A stretch of 64,000 nucleotides of DNA, taken from positions 341,397 through 405,396 of the forward strand of contig DIYP01000007.1 of NCBI GenBank assembly GCA_002427735.1, written 5' to 3'. Shown here piece by piece: positions 51,761 through 60,440 of the stretch. A program made the translations under genes and the position numbers. Origin of the DNA: Flavobacteriales bacterium UBA6051. Lineage in GTDB: Bacteria > Bacteroidota > Bacteroidia > Flavobacteriales_D > Crocinitomicaceae. The notes below the pieces were generated by a model. That model saw only the letters and a program-made list of their open reading frames with translations. It had not been told where the DNA came from and did no database searches. Every line of letters begins with the position of its first letter. Within the stretch, counting starts at the first letter, position 1.

Positions 51761-52630
51761 ATGAAAATATCTATTCAAAACATTTCGAAAACATACACAA
51801 ATGGTGTACGTGCAATTGATCACTTAAATCTTGAAATTTCTCAAGGAATGTTCGGCTTACTCGGTCCAAATGGTGCTGGTAAGTCATCGCTGATGCGAAC
51901 GCTGGCAACACTTCAGTCACCGGACTCTGGAGAGGTATGGCTCAATGACTTGAACATCTTGAGCAATCCATTAGAATACAGAAGAGTTCTTGGCTATTTG
52001 CCACAGGAATTTGGTGTTTACCCAAAAGAGACAGCGCAAGATTTACTCCATTACTTCGGGATTCTAAAAGGAATAACATCGAAAAAAGAACGAAATGCTG
52101 TTGTCGATTATGTACTTGATATAACCAATCTTACGGAAGTAAGAAAAAAACGAGTCAGCACCTTTTCTGGAGGAATGAGGCAGCGTTTTGGGATTGCTCA
52201 ACTTTTGCTAAATGATCCAAAAGTTATCATTGTAGATGAGCCAACAGCAGGATTAGATCCTGAGGAACGCTCAAGGTTTCTTAATGTTTTACGCAGAATT
52301 AGTAATGAGAACATTGTTTTGTTTAGTACGCACCTCGTAGAGGATGTTCGCGCACTTTGCAATGACATGGCTGTTGTCAATAAAGGCAGGCTACTGGCTC
52401 AAGCTCCCCCTAAAGATGCTGCGAGCAGTTTGTCGGGAAGTATTTGGGAGACGACTTTAGAAGCGGATAGACTAGCAAACTTAGAGGGGGTTATTCCGCT
52501 AAGTGAATACTTTTCATCAACGGGTGAACAAATCAATAGGGTATATGCTAAAGCGAAACCATCCGATCATTTTACAGGAGTCACTCCAAAACTTGAAGAC
52601 TTCTATTTCTTAACCCTAAAAACTGCCTAA
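51761..52630 (+). CDS. ABC transporter ATP-binding protein
   Basis: This 289-residue ATPase has Walker A GPNGAGKSS (about 37-45), signature FSGGMRQRFG (about 134-143) and Walker B VIIVDEPTAGLDP (about 153-165). It belongs to the ABC-2 exporter type (CcmA/NatA-like). Its stop is 2 bases from the start of the permease/peptidase gene, with which it must work as one complex. The substrate is unknown. The last 65 residues form a typical C-terminal extension. Confidence 0.9.
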   Translation: MKISIQNISKTYTNGVRAIDHLNLEISQGMFGLLGPNGAGKSSLMRTLATLQSPDSGEVWLNDLNILSNPLEYRRVLGYLPQEFGVYPKETAQDLLHYFGILKGITSKKERNAVVDYVLDITNLTEVRKKRVSTFSGGMRQRFGIAQLLLNDPKVIIVDEPTAGLDPEERSRFLNVLRRISNENIVLFSTHLVEDVRALCNDMAVVNKGRLLAQAPPKDAASSLSGSIWETTLEADRLANLEGVIPLSEYFSSTGEQINRVYAKAKPSDHFTGVTPKLEDFYFLTLKTA

Positions 52631-52632
52631 TC

Positions 52633-55600
52633 ATGAAGAGTACAGTATTGAATTTTGAGTTAAAGCACTGGGTGAAACAACCTCTTTTTTACTTCCTGTC
52701 ATTTGGTTTTTATGCCTTTTCATTAGTCACTATGCTCGGAACGGGAGGTTATTTTGATGATCCTTCAACAACATCTGAATTGCAGAGTACACTCAATTCT
52801 CCATTTGCCTTGAGTTTTATAGGTTTTCTCCTTGTTAAGCTCATGTTGTTTGCGTTTGGTGTTTTTGGCGGGATAGGAATTCAAAGAGATTTTTCCTCGC
52901 GGATTTTTGGCATACTCTATACGTATCCAGTAAGGAAAACAAATTACCTGGGAGGAAAGCTTTTGAGCGCATTGTTTCCGGTGTTGATATTGGTTTTGCT
53001 CACATATAGCGGCCTTTTAACAGGGGAGTTGATGCTTGGTACCGACAGCACCAAAATCGGTGCATTTGACTTTTTCGGGTATTTTATTGGAGTTTGTTTC
53101 TACATGCTTCCTACTGCAATTGCTATTAGCGTGTTCGTTTTTGTTTCGGTTGGTATTACCCGAAATATTTATGCTGGATTTGCAACAGTCATCTTCTTTA
53201 TTCTGTTTCAGTTAATATTGGAGAATACATTATTTCAGTATCCTAATGTATTGGCATTGTTAGATCCTTTCGGAGAAAACGCTTTTATACAGGCAACGGC
53301 AGATTGGTCTATTGCTGATAAGAATTCTACAATGCTTCCGATTGGAACAATGGCTGTTGCAAACAGAGTTTTTTGGCTTATCGCAACACTTTTACTTTTC
53401 GGCTGGTTTGTCAGAAAGTTTAATTTTCAATACAGTCCGTTTTCTCTTTTCGGCAAGATGAGTTTTAGAAAAAGGAAAATGACAAGAAAAGCATCGGGCA
53501 GCTATACTGTTCAGTCATCTACGAGAAAAACTTCTGTTTTTTCTTTTAATTCTTTTTCCCAATTAAAACAGCTAACTAGAGTAGAGTTTGTGTCTATTCT
53601 AAAAAACAAAATTTTCATCCTGTTAACTTTTTTAGCTTGTTTACTGGCTTTCCTAATTCAATTGAAAGTGACAAATACCGGAACTTTTAATTTTGCCCCG
53701 AAAACGCGAATAATTCTCGGTCTACCGTTAAGTGTATTTGTGCAAATTGTTGTTTTCTGTACATTTTTAACCTCTGGTACTGTTGTTAAAAGAGCACGTC
53801 GTGTGAATGTTGCAGCCTTAGAGGATAGTACAGCGGTGACTAGTAGTAATGTTTTCTTCTCAAAGACGATTGCAATAGTCTTAACGATTGTCATGCAGTT
53901 AGTCATTTTTACTTTAGCGAGTATTCTCCTGCAGTTGTTTAATGGTCAAGCTTCTGTTGAAATAGGATTGTATGCAATACATGTGTTTGGTTTAATTCTA
54001 CCAATATTGATTTGTTGGTCCATTTTTAGTCAGTTTGTTCACGTGCTCATCCCGAACCTCTATATGTCGCTTGGCGTACTTTTAGCATGTTGGTTAGGAG
54101 TTCAATCCATAGAGCACTTGGGTGTTTCAACATCGGTTTTGAAATTGTATAACTTACCGGTACTTGTTTATTCGGACCTAAGTGGTTTTAGTCAGTTGGG
54201 AAGCTATTTATGGCTCATGCTATATTGGGTGCTTTTCTCTGTTATTCTGGCGTTACTAACGTTTCTCTTATGGATTCGTTCATCTGAGCTTTCATTGATA
54301 AGTAGATGGAGCATTTTTAGAAAAAGAATGACACGCGCCAGATCATTTGTTTTTACTATTCTCGTTGTTAATTTCAGTTGGCTAGGTGTTTCAATTTATA
54401 GTAATGAGAGGGGAGAAGCGCACTATTCGAATGACCTGTTGGATGCCAATTTAGCACAATATGAATCAGTTTGGGAGTGTTACGCTCTACTGGATCAACC
54501 TAAAATTTCAAATGTTGATTTAGTCCTTGATATTTACCCGGATGAAAAGCGCTTTTCGGCTATTGGAGAATATTTCCTGGTCAACAAAGAGCAAGCACCG
54601 ATCGACACCGTCTTCGTTCGCACTTCTTATGATGAGCTGACTACAATTGATTGGCAAGGAAAGGCTAAATTGATTTTATCGGACTCTCTTTTCCATAGTT
54701 ACCTTTATTCGCTAGATGAGCCTCTATTGCCAGGAGATAGCGTGTCATTACACTTTACCGTTGAAAGTAATGAGAACACACTTTTCTATCGAAATTCAAG
54801 TGTTTTGAGCAGTGGTACTTATCTGAAGCAGGATTTTCTTCCCAGAATCGGATATCAATTTGTAGAGCACGAACAGGAGGTTGATAAAGAGCATGGTCAT
54901 CGGCATAATTATTTTCATCGTGATGCTGACTTAGTAAAGATTCGAACGACTATTACGACTCAGTCAAATCAGTATGGAATAGGTCCTGGCGAATTACTTT
55001 CGAAGAAAGAAAATGGAAATAGGGCAACGTTTGTCTATGAAACACCTAAACCGGTAAAATTCAACTTCTCCTTTCATTCTGGGGATTTTCAATTCAAAAG
55101 CACAAAGTATGAAGAAGTTGAAATACAAGCTTATTTTGCGGCTGACCATGGTGAAAACGTTGAAATGATGATAGACGGTCTAAAGGCAGCAGCTGAATTC
55201 AATACTCAACTTTTTGGTACTTATCCTTACGAGACTGTTAGAATTGTAGAGTTTCCACATACCGAAGAGTCTTTCTCAGCTACTTTGACATCGAATAATA
55301 TTCCGACTTCAGAGTTAATGTTCTGCATCAATCAAAAAGCTATGGGGGGTGATGTACAACTGCCATTCTATGTGTTAGCACATGAGCTTACGCATGAATG
55401 GTTCGGGAATCAGCTGATCCCAGCAGACAATGCTGGTGCCAAAATGCTTACAGAGAGTATTACTGAGTATATCACATTGTGCATATATGAGGAACACTTC
55501 GGGGAGAAGAAGGCGAAGGAATTCCTTGAAGTTCAATACGAACGATTCAGAGAAGGAAGGAAAGTTGAAAAAGGTGAGGAATCGACACTTGCTGATGTAT

Positions 55601-55836
55601 TAACTCATCAGGAGTACATTTCTTATGGCAAGGGAGCAATTGCTTTTCATGAAATTTCTGAAGCTATTGGAAGAAAGAAATTCAATACCCTTTTAGCCTT
55701 ATTTCTAAAGTTATGGGATGCAAATGCTGGAAAATACCCAACTACATATGATTTCATTAATTTCTTAAAGGATAATAGTGGAGATCAGTATCATAAGCTA
55801 ATAGATCGGTGGTTCTTGGAAATTCATCCGATCTAG
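52633..55836 (+). CDS. ABC-2 permease fused to an M1-family aminopeptidase
   Basis: This 1067-residue protein has two membrane blocks (about 20-270 and 325-600), each with around six helices and ABC-2 permease features. They are followed by an extracytoplasmic gluzincin domain (about 620-1067). The zinc site is HELTH (917-921) with the third ligand in LTESITEY, 20 residues further on, as in other permease-fused M1 proteins. The peptidase probably faces the periplasm. This fusion is known in Bacteroidota. The substrate may be a peptide moved or processed by the same complex (inference). Confidence 0.88.
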   Translation: MKSTVLNFELKHWVKQPLFYFLSFGFYAFSLVTMLGTGGYFDDPSTTSELQSTLNSPFALSFIGFLLVKLMLFAFGVFGGIGIQRDFSSRIFGILYTYPVRKTNYLGGKLLSALFPVLILVLLTYSGLLTGELMLGTDSTKIGAFDFFGYFIGVCFYMLPTAIAISVFVFVSVGITRNIYAGFATVIFFILFQLILENTLFQYPNVLALLDPFGENAFIQATADWSIADKNSTMLPIGTMAVANRVFWLIATLLLFGWFVRKFNFQYSPFSLFGKMSFRKRKMTRKASGSYTVQSSTRKTSVFSFNSFSQLKQLTRVEFVSILKNKIFILLTFLACLLAFLIQLKVTNTGTFNFAPKTRIILGLPLSVFVQIVVFCTFLTSGTVVKRARRVNVAALEDSTAVTSSNVFFSKTIAIVLTIVMQLVIFTLASILLQLFNGQASVEIGLYAIHVFGLILPILICWSIFSQFVHVLIPNLYMSLGVLLACWLGVQSIEHLGVSTSVLKLYNLPVLVYSDLSGFSQLGSYLWLMLYWVLFSVILALLTFLLWIRSSELSLISRWSIFRKRMTRARSFVFTILVVNFSWLGVSIYSNERGEAHYSNDLLDANLAQYESVWECYALLDQPKISNVDLVLDIYPDEKRFSAIGEYFLVNKEQAPIDTVFVRTSYDELTTIDWQGKAKLILSDSLFHSYLYSLDEPLLPGDSVSLHFTVESNENTLFYRNSSVLSSGTYLKQDFLPRIGYQFVEHEQEVDKEHGHRHNYFHRDADLVKIRTTITTQSNQYGIGPGELLSKKENGNRATFVYETPKPVKFNFSFHSGDFQFKSTKYEEVEIQAYFAADHGENVEMMIDGLKAAAEFNTQLFGTYPYETVRIVEFPHTEESFSATLTSNNIPTSELMFCINQKAMGGDVQLPFYVLAHELTHEWFGNQLIPADNAGAKMLTESITEYITLCIYEEHFGEKKAKEFLEVQYERFREGRKVEKGEESTLADVLTHQEYISYGKGAIAFHEISEAIGRKKFNTLLALFLKLWDANAGKYPTTYDFINFLKDNSGDQYHKLIDRWFLEIHPI

Positions 55837-55846
55837 AATAAAAAAA

Positions 55847-55875
55847 GGCGACCAACCTAGGTTAGTCGCCTTTCT
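55847..55875. terminator. Bidirectional terminator between two M1 peptidase genes
   Basis: A long stem (GGCGAC/GTCGCC outer and AACC/GGTT inner, 55847-55870) is flanked by A-run and T-run. It separates convergent genes. Confidence 0.88.
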
Positions 55876-55893
55876 TCTGGTTTGATACACGGT

Positions 55894-58182
55894 TTATTCT
55901 CCGAGCTTCTTCAAACGTCTATCTCTTTGCATAGGGTTTTCTCCTGTTTGCTTTTCTTTAAATAATTCGAAGCGCGTTGGCACTTGTTCAGCCGGCCAGC
56001 TGTTGTTACCGAGATCAGTATCAGCAGTCTCAAGAAATGGATCAAGTCTTAATGCCTTCACTTGCTTGTCAAAGCTGAAAACCTTCGTTACTTCGTCTTC
56101 ATGGCGTCTCCAGATTTCTGCTGGAATTCGAATAACCTCAGTAGAATTGTCTGTGAAAGTAAAACGAATAATAAGTGGCATTGGTATACCTCCGTGATTG
56201 GTGAATTGTACTTCGTAGAAATGTTTTCCCGCTTCTAATTGCGCCAGATCTTCTTCTGACAAGCCTTCTTTGAACTCTTCATAATCCTTTCTGTGGAGAG
56301 CATCAACTTCATAAATATCTCGTGTTGCGTAAAAATCGTCAATATTTTCATCACGCTCATTGACCGTTTCCTTGATGGATTCTTTATTTCGGGTGTCTCC
56401 AATAAACTCATCCTTTTTAGCGTCCTGTTCTTTCTGCCACGCCTTTTCAACCTCAGGGTTCATTGTGTTTAATTCGAACCACTTAACATTGTCAACACTG
56501 ATGTCAACATGATCGGTTGTGTAGAACCAACTTCTCCAGAACCAATCTAAATCAACGGCTGATGCATCTTCCATTGTTCGGAAGAAATCTGCTGGAGTCG
56601 GATGTTTAAACTTCCATCGCTCGCAGTATGTCTTGAATGCATGGTCAAACAATTCACGTCCCATAACTGTTTCACGCAAAATATTCAAGGCCGTAGCCGG
56701 TTTTCCATAAGCGTTGTTTCCAAATTGCCAAATTGACTCTGAATTCGTCATAATAGGAGAGATGTAGTCTTTATCGCCTCTCATGTAATCTGCAATTAAG
56801 TAGGCCGGACCTCTTCTGGAAGGATATCCGCGTTCCCATTCCTGCTCAGTCAGGTATTGAACAAATGTATTCAGTCCTTCATCCATCCATGTCCATTGGC
56901 GCTCGTCAGAGTTGATGATCATAGGGAAGAAGTTATGTCCAACTTCATGAATAATAACTCCCCACATACCGTATTTGGTGCGCTCTGAATAGGTGCCATC
57001 CGCTTCTGGTCTTCCTCCATTAAAACAGATCATTGGATACTCCATTCCAATCCATTTTGAATGCACGGAAATAGCCACTGGATAAGGGTAATCGATCGTG
57101 TACTTTGAATACGTCTTAACTGTGTGAGCCACCAGTTTTGTAGAATAACGTTCCCAGAGTGGATTTCCTTCTTTTGGATAGTAAGACATACATAGGACAT
57201 CTTTTCCGCCAACCTCTTGGTTTTGAGCGTCCCACATGAACTTTCTTGAAGAAGCAAAGGCAAAATCACGAACGTTCTTTGCTTTAAATGTCCATGTTTT
57301 ACGACCTTTTTCTTTGGTCTTTTCGTTTTCCTCGGCCTCTTCCTGAGTAACAATAAGTACTGGTGTGTCAGAGCTAGATGCCTTTTTCAATCGATTGCGT
57401 TGCTCAGTAGTCAGCACGCTGCTTGCATTTTGCAACTCTCCAGTCGCTCCAACAATGTGATCTGAAGGTACAGTAATGGAAACTTCATAGTCTCCAAAAG
57501 GCAATGCAAATTCTCCTCTTCCAAGAAATTGTTTGTTTTGCCAGCCTTCGACATCATTGTAGACGCACATGCGAGGGAACCATTGAGCAATAGTATATAA
57601 GTAGTTATCTTCTTCTTCAAAATGCTCATAACCTCCGCGTCCTCCGACTTTCATTCGATTGTTGATGTTATACCACCATTTAATATTGAAAGAAATAGAA
57701 CTTCCAGAGGTTAAAGGTTTCTCTAAATCAATACGTAACATCGTTTTGTTGATGTAATACTTTAACTCTTTTCCAGAGGTGCTGGTCACTTCTTCTACCT
57801 TAAATCCACCGTCATAATAGAAGTATTTTCGCTTCAGTGCGTCCACTGAAGTGAAGTCTTCCATTTTTTCAACGCTGATCAACTTTGTGTCCGAGTTCAT
57901 GGCTCTGACATTTTGATCTAACTGTATCCATAAATACTCCAAATTGTCAGGAGAATTATTTGTGTACGTTATTGTCTCTTTACCAGTAAGTTTTTGGTTG
58001 GAATCATTAATCTCTACCTCAATCTTATAATCAGCTTTCTGCTGGTAATAATTGTGACCAGGAGCCCCCGCTGCATTTCTAAATTCATTGGGTGTTGGCA
58101 GTGTTTCTCCCAGTTGAGCAAATTTCTTCTGACCAAAAGTAATGGCAGGTAGCAGAGCTGCTAAGAGTAGAACTTTTTTCAT
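55894..58182 (-). CDS. Secreted M1-family metallopeptidase
   Basis: This 762-residue peptidase has a signal peptide (MKKVLLLAALLPAITFGQKK, cleaved near 17). The zinc motif is HEVGHNFF (about 412), and the third ligand Glu is in WMDEGLNTF, 18 residues further on, the classic HExxH-x18-E. The N-terminal part is the M1 beta-sandwich. The C-terminal 150 residues are charged. It would act in the periplasm or outside. Its start lies just one base after the stop of the DUF6702 gene upstream, so the two form an operon. Confidence 0.92.
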   Translation of the reverse strand: MKKVLLLAALLPAITFGQKKFAQLGETLPTPNEFRNAAGAPGHNYYQQKADYKIEVEINDSNQKLTGKETITYTNNSPDNLEYLWIQLDQNVRAMNSDTKLISVEKMEDFTSVDALKRKYFYYDGGFKVEEVTSTSGKELKYYINKTMLRIDLEKPLTSGSSISFNIKWWYNINNRMKVGGRGGYEHFEEEDNYLYTIAQWFPRMCVYNDVEGWQNKQFLGRGEFALPFGDYEVSITVPSDHIVGATGELQNASSVLTTEQRNRLKKASSSDTPVLIVTQEEAEENEKTKEKGRKTWTFKAKNVRDFAFASSRKFMWDAQNQEVGGKDVLCMSYYPKEGNPLWERYSTKLVAHTVKTYSKYTIDYPYPVAISVHSKWIGMEYPMICFNGGRPEADGTYSERTKYGMWGVIIHEVGHNFFPMIINSDERQWTWMDEGLNTFVQYLTEQEWERGYPSRRGPAYLIADYMRGDKDYISPIMTNSESIWQFGNNAYGKPATALNILRETVMGRELFDHAFKTYCERWKFKHPTPADFFRTMEDASAVDLDWFWRSWFYTTDHVDISVDNVKWFELNTMNPEVEKAWQKEQDAKKDEFIGDTRNKESIKETVNERDENIDDFYATRDIYEVDALHRKDYEEFKEGLSEEDLAQLEAGKHFYEVQFTNHGGIPMPLIIRFTFTDNSTEVIRIPAEIWRRHEDEVTKVFSFDKQVKALRLDPFLETADTDLGNNSWPAEQVPTRFELFKEKQTGENPMQRDRRLKKLGE

Positions 58183-58183
58183 A

Positions 58184-58687
58184 CTAATTGTTTTCTAGTT
58201 TAAGTTTTTGAGTAGGTTCAGTGATAAGGAAAGGGAATGTGTACGTATTATCCCTGTAGTGAAAAGTTATCTTGTTTTGTTGTTGTTTGTAGAAATCCAT
58301 GAATAGATCGAAACGAAAACTTAATTCGCCGCTCAATTCTACTGGCAAAGATTCAAAATAGAAATTTGTTGTTCCATTTAGTAAGGTCTCCATGCCGATT
58401 AAGTTGAACGAACAACGCTCCGATCCAGTCTTAATAATGAAGTGAGAGGTTAAGTAAGATGCAAGATTTGCGTAATCCTGGGACCCTTCGGATATTTGGT
58501 CGATCTTCACAGAACTGATTTCTTTTTTTTCCAGAATCATTTCAAGGTCGTGTGTCGAAACAATTAATGTTGTCTCAAATTTTTGCGTAACATCATTGTA
58601 TTCAACTTCTCCAAACGCAAAATAATAGTCATGTCCATAAGAGATAGACGAGAGAAAAATCAGGAAAAAAAGCGCAAGACTCCTCAT
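58184..58687 (-). CDS. DUF6702-family exported protein
   Basis: The protein starts at 58687 with signal peptide MRSLALFFLIFLSSISYG and continues HDYYFAFGEVEYNDVTQKFE, the DUF6702 opening. It is 167 residues long. The frame is open to 58741, but the longer start adds only a second hydrophobic stretch with no support. The domain is a beta-rich fold (FRFDLFMDFYKQQQNK near the end). Pairing with the M1 peptidase downstream is typical of the phylum in my recollection; the function is unknown. Confidence 0.75.
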   Translation of the reverse strand: MRSLALFFLIFLSSISYGHDYYFAFGEVEYNDVTQKFETTLIVSTHDLEMILEKKEISSVKIDQISEGSQDYANLASYLTSHFIIKTGSERCSFNLIGMETLLNGTTNFYFESLPVELSGELSFRFDLFMDFYKQQQNKITFHYRDNTYTFPFLITEPTQKLKLENN

Positions 58688-58758
58688 TATTTCAAATTTG
58701 GACGACCAAAATAAGAATAATAGCACTAGAATACATACCATTCGTCATTTAAGAATAC

Positions 58759-58766
58759 TAGTTTTG
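58759..58766 (+). promoter_or_regulatory. TAnnTTTG -7 box for proC
   Basis: TAGTTTTG is an exact match, 16 bases before the ATG at 58783. The AGGAG just before the ATG looks like a Shine-Dalgarno sequence but is too close to it. Confidence 0.5.
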
Positions 58767-58782
58767 TCAACAAAAAAAGGAG

Positions 58783-59568
58783 ATGGAAAGCATCGGTATT
58801 ATTGGTTGTGGAAATCTTGGTCTGTCAATTCTGAAGGGAATTCAACAGAAAAGCCCTGATGTACAGGTTTATGCATCAAAGCGGAATATTGAAAGTTTAC
58901 AGGAGTACGCCAATGAAAAAACGACTGTTACGAATGACAATGCTGCGGTTATTCAGAATTCGGAAATCCTCATTCTATCATTAAAGCCGTACACCTTACT
59001 TCCTTTTTTGGAGGAACATGCTCACCATATAGATCCTCGTAAGCATACATTAGTTTCTTGCGCTACTGGAATAACCTTGGATGAAATAACTCAGGTAATC
59101 AACCAAAGAATAGGAGTGTATCGAGCTATGCCAAATACGGCGTCAGCAGTAAATGAATCAGTTACAGCGATAAGTTCCAATCAAGATCCTTTGTCACGTT
59201 CTAATTCGGTTTCTGAAATTTTTGAGTCGCTTGGAACTGTTGTGCAAATTGATGAGAACTTGATGGAGTCAGCAACAATTCTGGGGGCTTGCGGTATTGC
59301 TTATGTTTTGCGTTTTATGCGCGCCATGATTCAAGGAGGAATTGAGGTTGGATTCGACGCTCAAACGGCTACCGAAATTGTATCGCAAACAATGAAAGGA
59401 GCTGCTGAGTTGATTATTGAGAATAAGACGCATCCCGAAGAGGAAATTGATAAAGTTACCACACCGAAAGGGTGCACAATCGTTGGATTGAATGAAATGG
59501 AGCATGCAGGCTTTAGCAGCGCGCTTATCAAAGGCATCGTGACTTCTTTCAATAAAATAGAGCGTTAA
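58783..59568 (+). CDS. proC: Pyrroline-5-carboxylate reductase
   Basis: This cytoplasmic NADPH enzyme makes L-proline from pyrroline-5-carboxylate. The 261-residue sequence begins MESIGIIGCGNLG (Rossmann GxGxxG) and contains VYRAMPNTASAVNESVTAIS and ILGACGIAYVLRFMRAMIQG, the proline-site helix, and TTPKGCTIVGLNEMEHAG near the end, all ProC landmarks. Length is typical. It stands alone. Confidence 0.93.
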   Translation: MESIGIIGCGNLGLSILKGIQQKSPDVQVYASKRNIESLQEYANEKTTVTNDNAAVIQNSEILILSLKPYTLLPFLEEHAHHIDPRKHTLVSCATGITLDEITQVINQRIGVYRAMPNTASAVNESVTAISSNQDPLSRSNSVSEIFESLGTVVQIDENLMESATILGACGIAYVLRFMRAMIQGGIEVGFDAQTATEIVSQTMKGAAELIIENKTHPEEEIDKVTTPKGCTIVGLNEMEHAGFSSALIKGIVTSFNKIER

Positions 59569-59621
59569 TTACGGGGCAATTGAACGATCTTTTTCATACG
59601 TTAACATTTAAAGCGTTTATG

Positions 59622-59629
59622 TATATTTG
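59622..59629 (+). promoter_or_regulatory. TAnnTTTG -7 box for the glycosyltransferase at 59636
   Basis: TATATTTG is an exact match that ends only 6 bases before the ATG at 59636. It overlaps the alternative TTG start at 59627, which it excludes. Confidence 0.55.
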
Positions 59630-59635
59630 CGCACC

Positions 59636-60367
59636 ATGGAGAACCAGTTCAAAAAACTATCGATCATTATTCCTGCTTACAACGAAGCAAAGACCATTCA
59701 TCTCATTTTGAATAAAGTAAAGGCTGTACAGCTCAAAAATGACATTGAGAAGGAATTGATTTTGGTCAATGATTTTTCTTCAGACGGAACTGAAAAAGTT
59801 ATTGAGGAGTATATTTCTGAAAACCCAGAAATGAACATGCGTCTTTTCAGTCAGCCCAAAAATATGGGTAAAGGGGCAGCTTTGCACAAAGGGATAGAAT
59901 TGGCTACTGGGGACTATCTTATCATTCAAGATGCGGATTTAGAATATGATCCGGAGGAATACAATGATTTATTGAAGCCTATTCTTGAAGGACAAGCGGA
60001 TGTTGTATACGGTTCGCGTTTCATGGGAGGGAATCCTCACCGAATACTCTTTTTCTGGCACTCAATCGGAAATAAGTTCCTGACACGTTTATCGAACATG
60101 TTTACCAATCTAAATCTTACAGATATGGAAACATGTTATAAGATGATTAAGACTGATATTGCGCAGTCACTCAATCTTAAGGAGCCACGTTTTGGCTTTG
60201 AGCCGGAGATTACTGCAAAGCTTTCTCGTTATCCTAAGATTCGTATTTATGAAGTGGGTATTTCTTACTACGGTCGTACCTACGAAGAAGGCAAGAAAAT
60301 TGGTTGGAGAGATGGTTTTCGAGCAATCTATTGTATTATTAAATACAACGTTTTTAGCAGAAAATAA
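59636..60367 (+). CDS. GT2 glycosyltransferase, DPM1-like
   Basis: This 243-residue protein starts MENQFKKLSIIIPAYNEAKT and contains LVNDFSSDGTE, IIQDADLEYDPEEY (the DxD metal site) and VYGSRFMGGNPHRI, all DPM1/polyprenyl-phosphate-sugar synthase features. It lacks the C-terminal helices of some family members. A TTG three codons upstream lies in the promoter box and is rejected. It probably charges a lipid carrier with a sugar; the target is unknown. It is the second DPM1-like gene in the window, not adjacent to the other. Confidence 0.88.
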   Translation: MENQFKKLSIIIPAYNEAKTIHLILNKVKAVQLKNDIEKELILVNDFSSDGTEKVIEEYISENPEMNMRLFSQPKNMGKGAALHKGIELATGDYLIIQDADLEYDPEEYNDLLKPILEGQADVVYGSRFMGGNPHRILFFWHSIGNKFLTRLSNMFTNLNLTDMETCYKMIKTDIAQSLNLKEPRFGFEPEITAKLSRYPKIRIYEVGISYYGRTYEEGKKIGWRDGFRAIYCIIKYNVFSRK

Positions 60368-60390
60368 ACGATACTAATTGTTATAAATAA

Positions 60391-60425
60391 AAAAGAGCGC
60401 TACAAATTATAGCGCTCTTTTTTTA
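60391..60425. terminator. Bidirectional terminator between the GT2 gene and yidC
   Basis: A perfect 8-bp stem (GAGCGCTA at 60395-60402, TAGCGCTC at 60410-60417) with a 7-base loop has A and T runs on either side. Confidence 0.88.
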
Positions 60426-60440
60426 TGTTGAAATATCGAA

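Noticed and set aside
58776..58785. AGGAG before the proC ATG as a Shine-Dalgarno site
   Set aside because: It abuts the ATG, leaving no proper spacing, and other starts in the window lack such sites.
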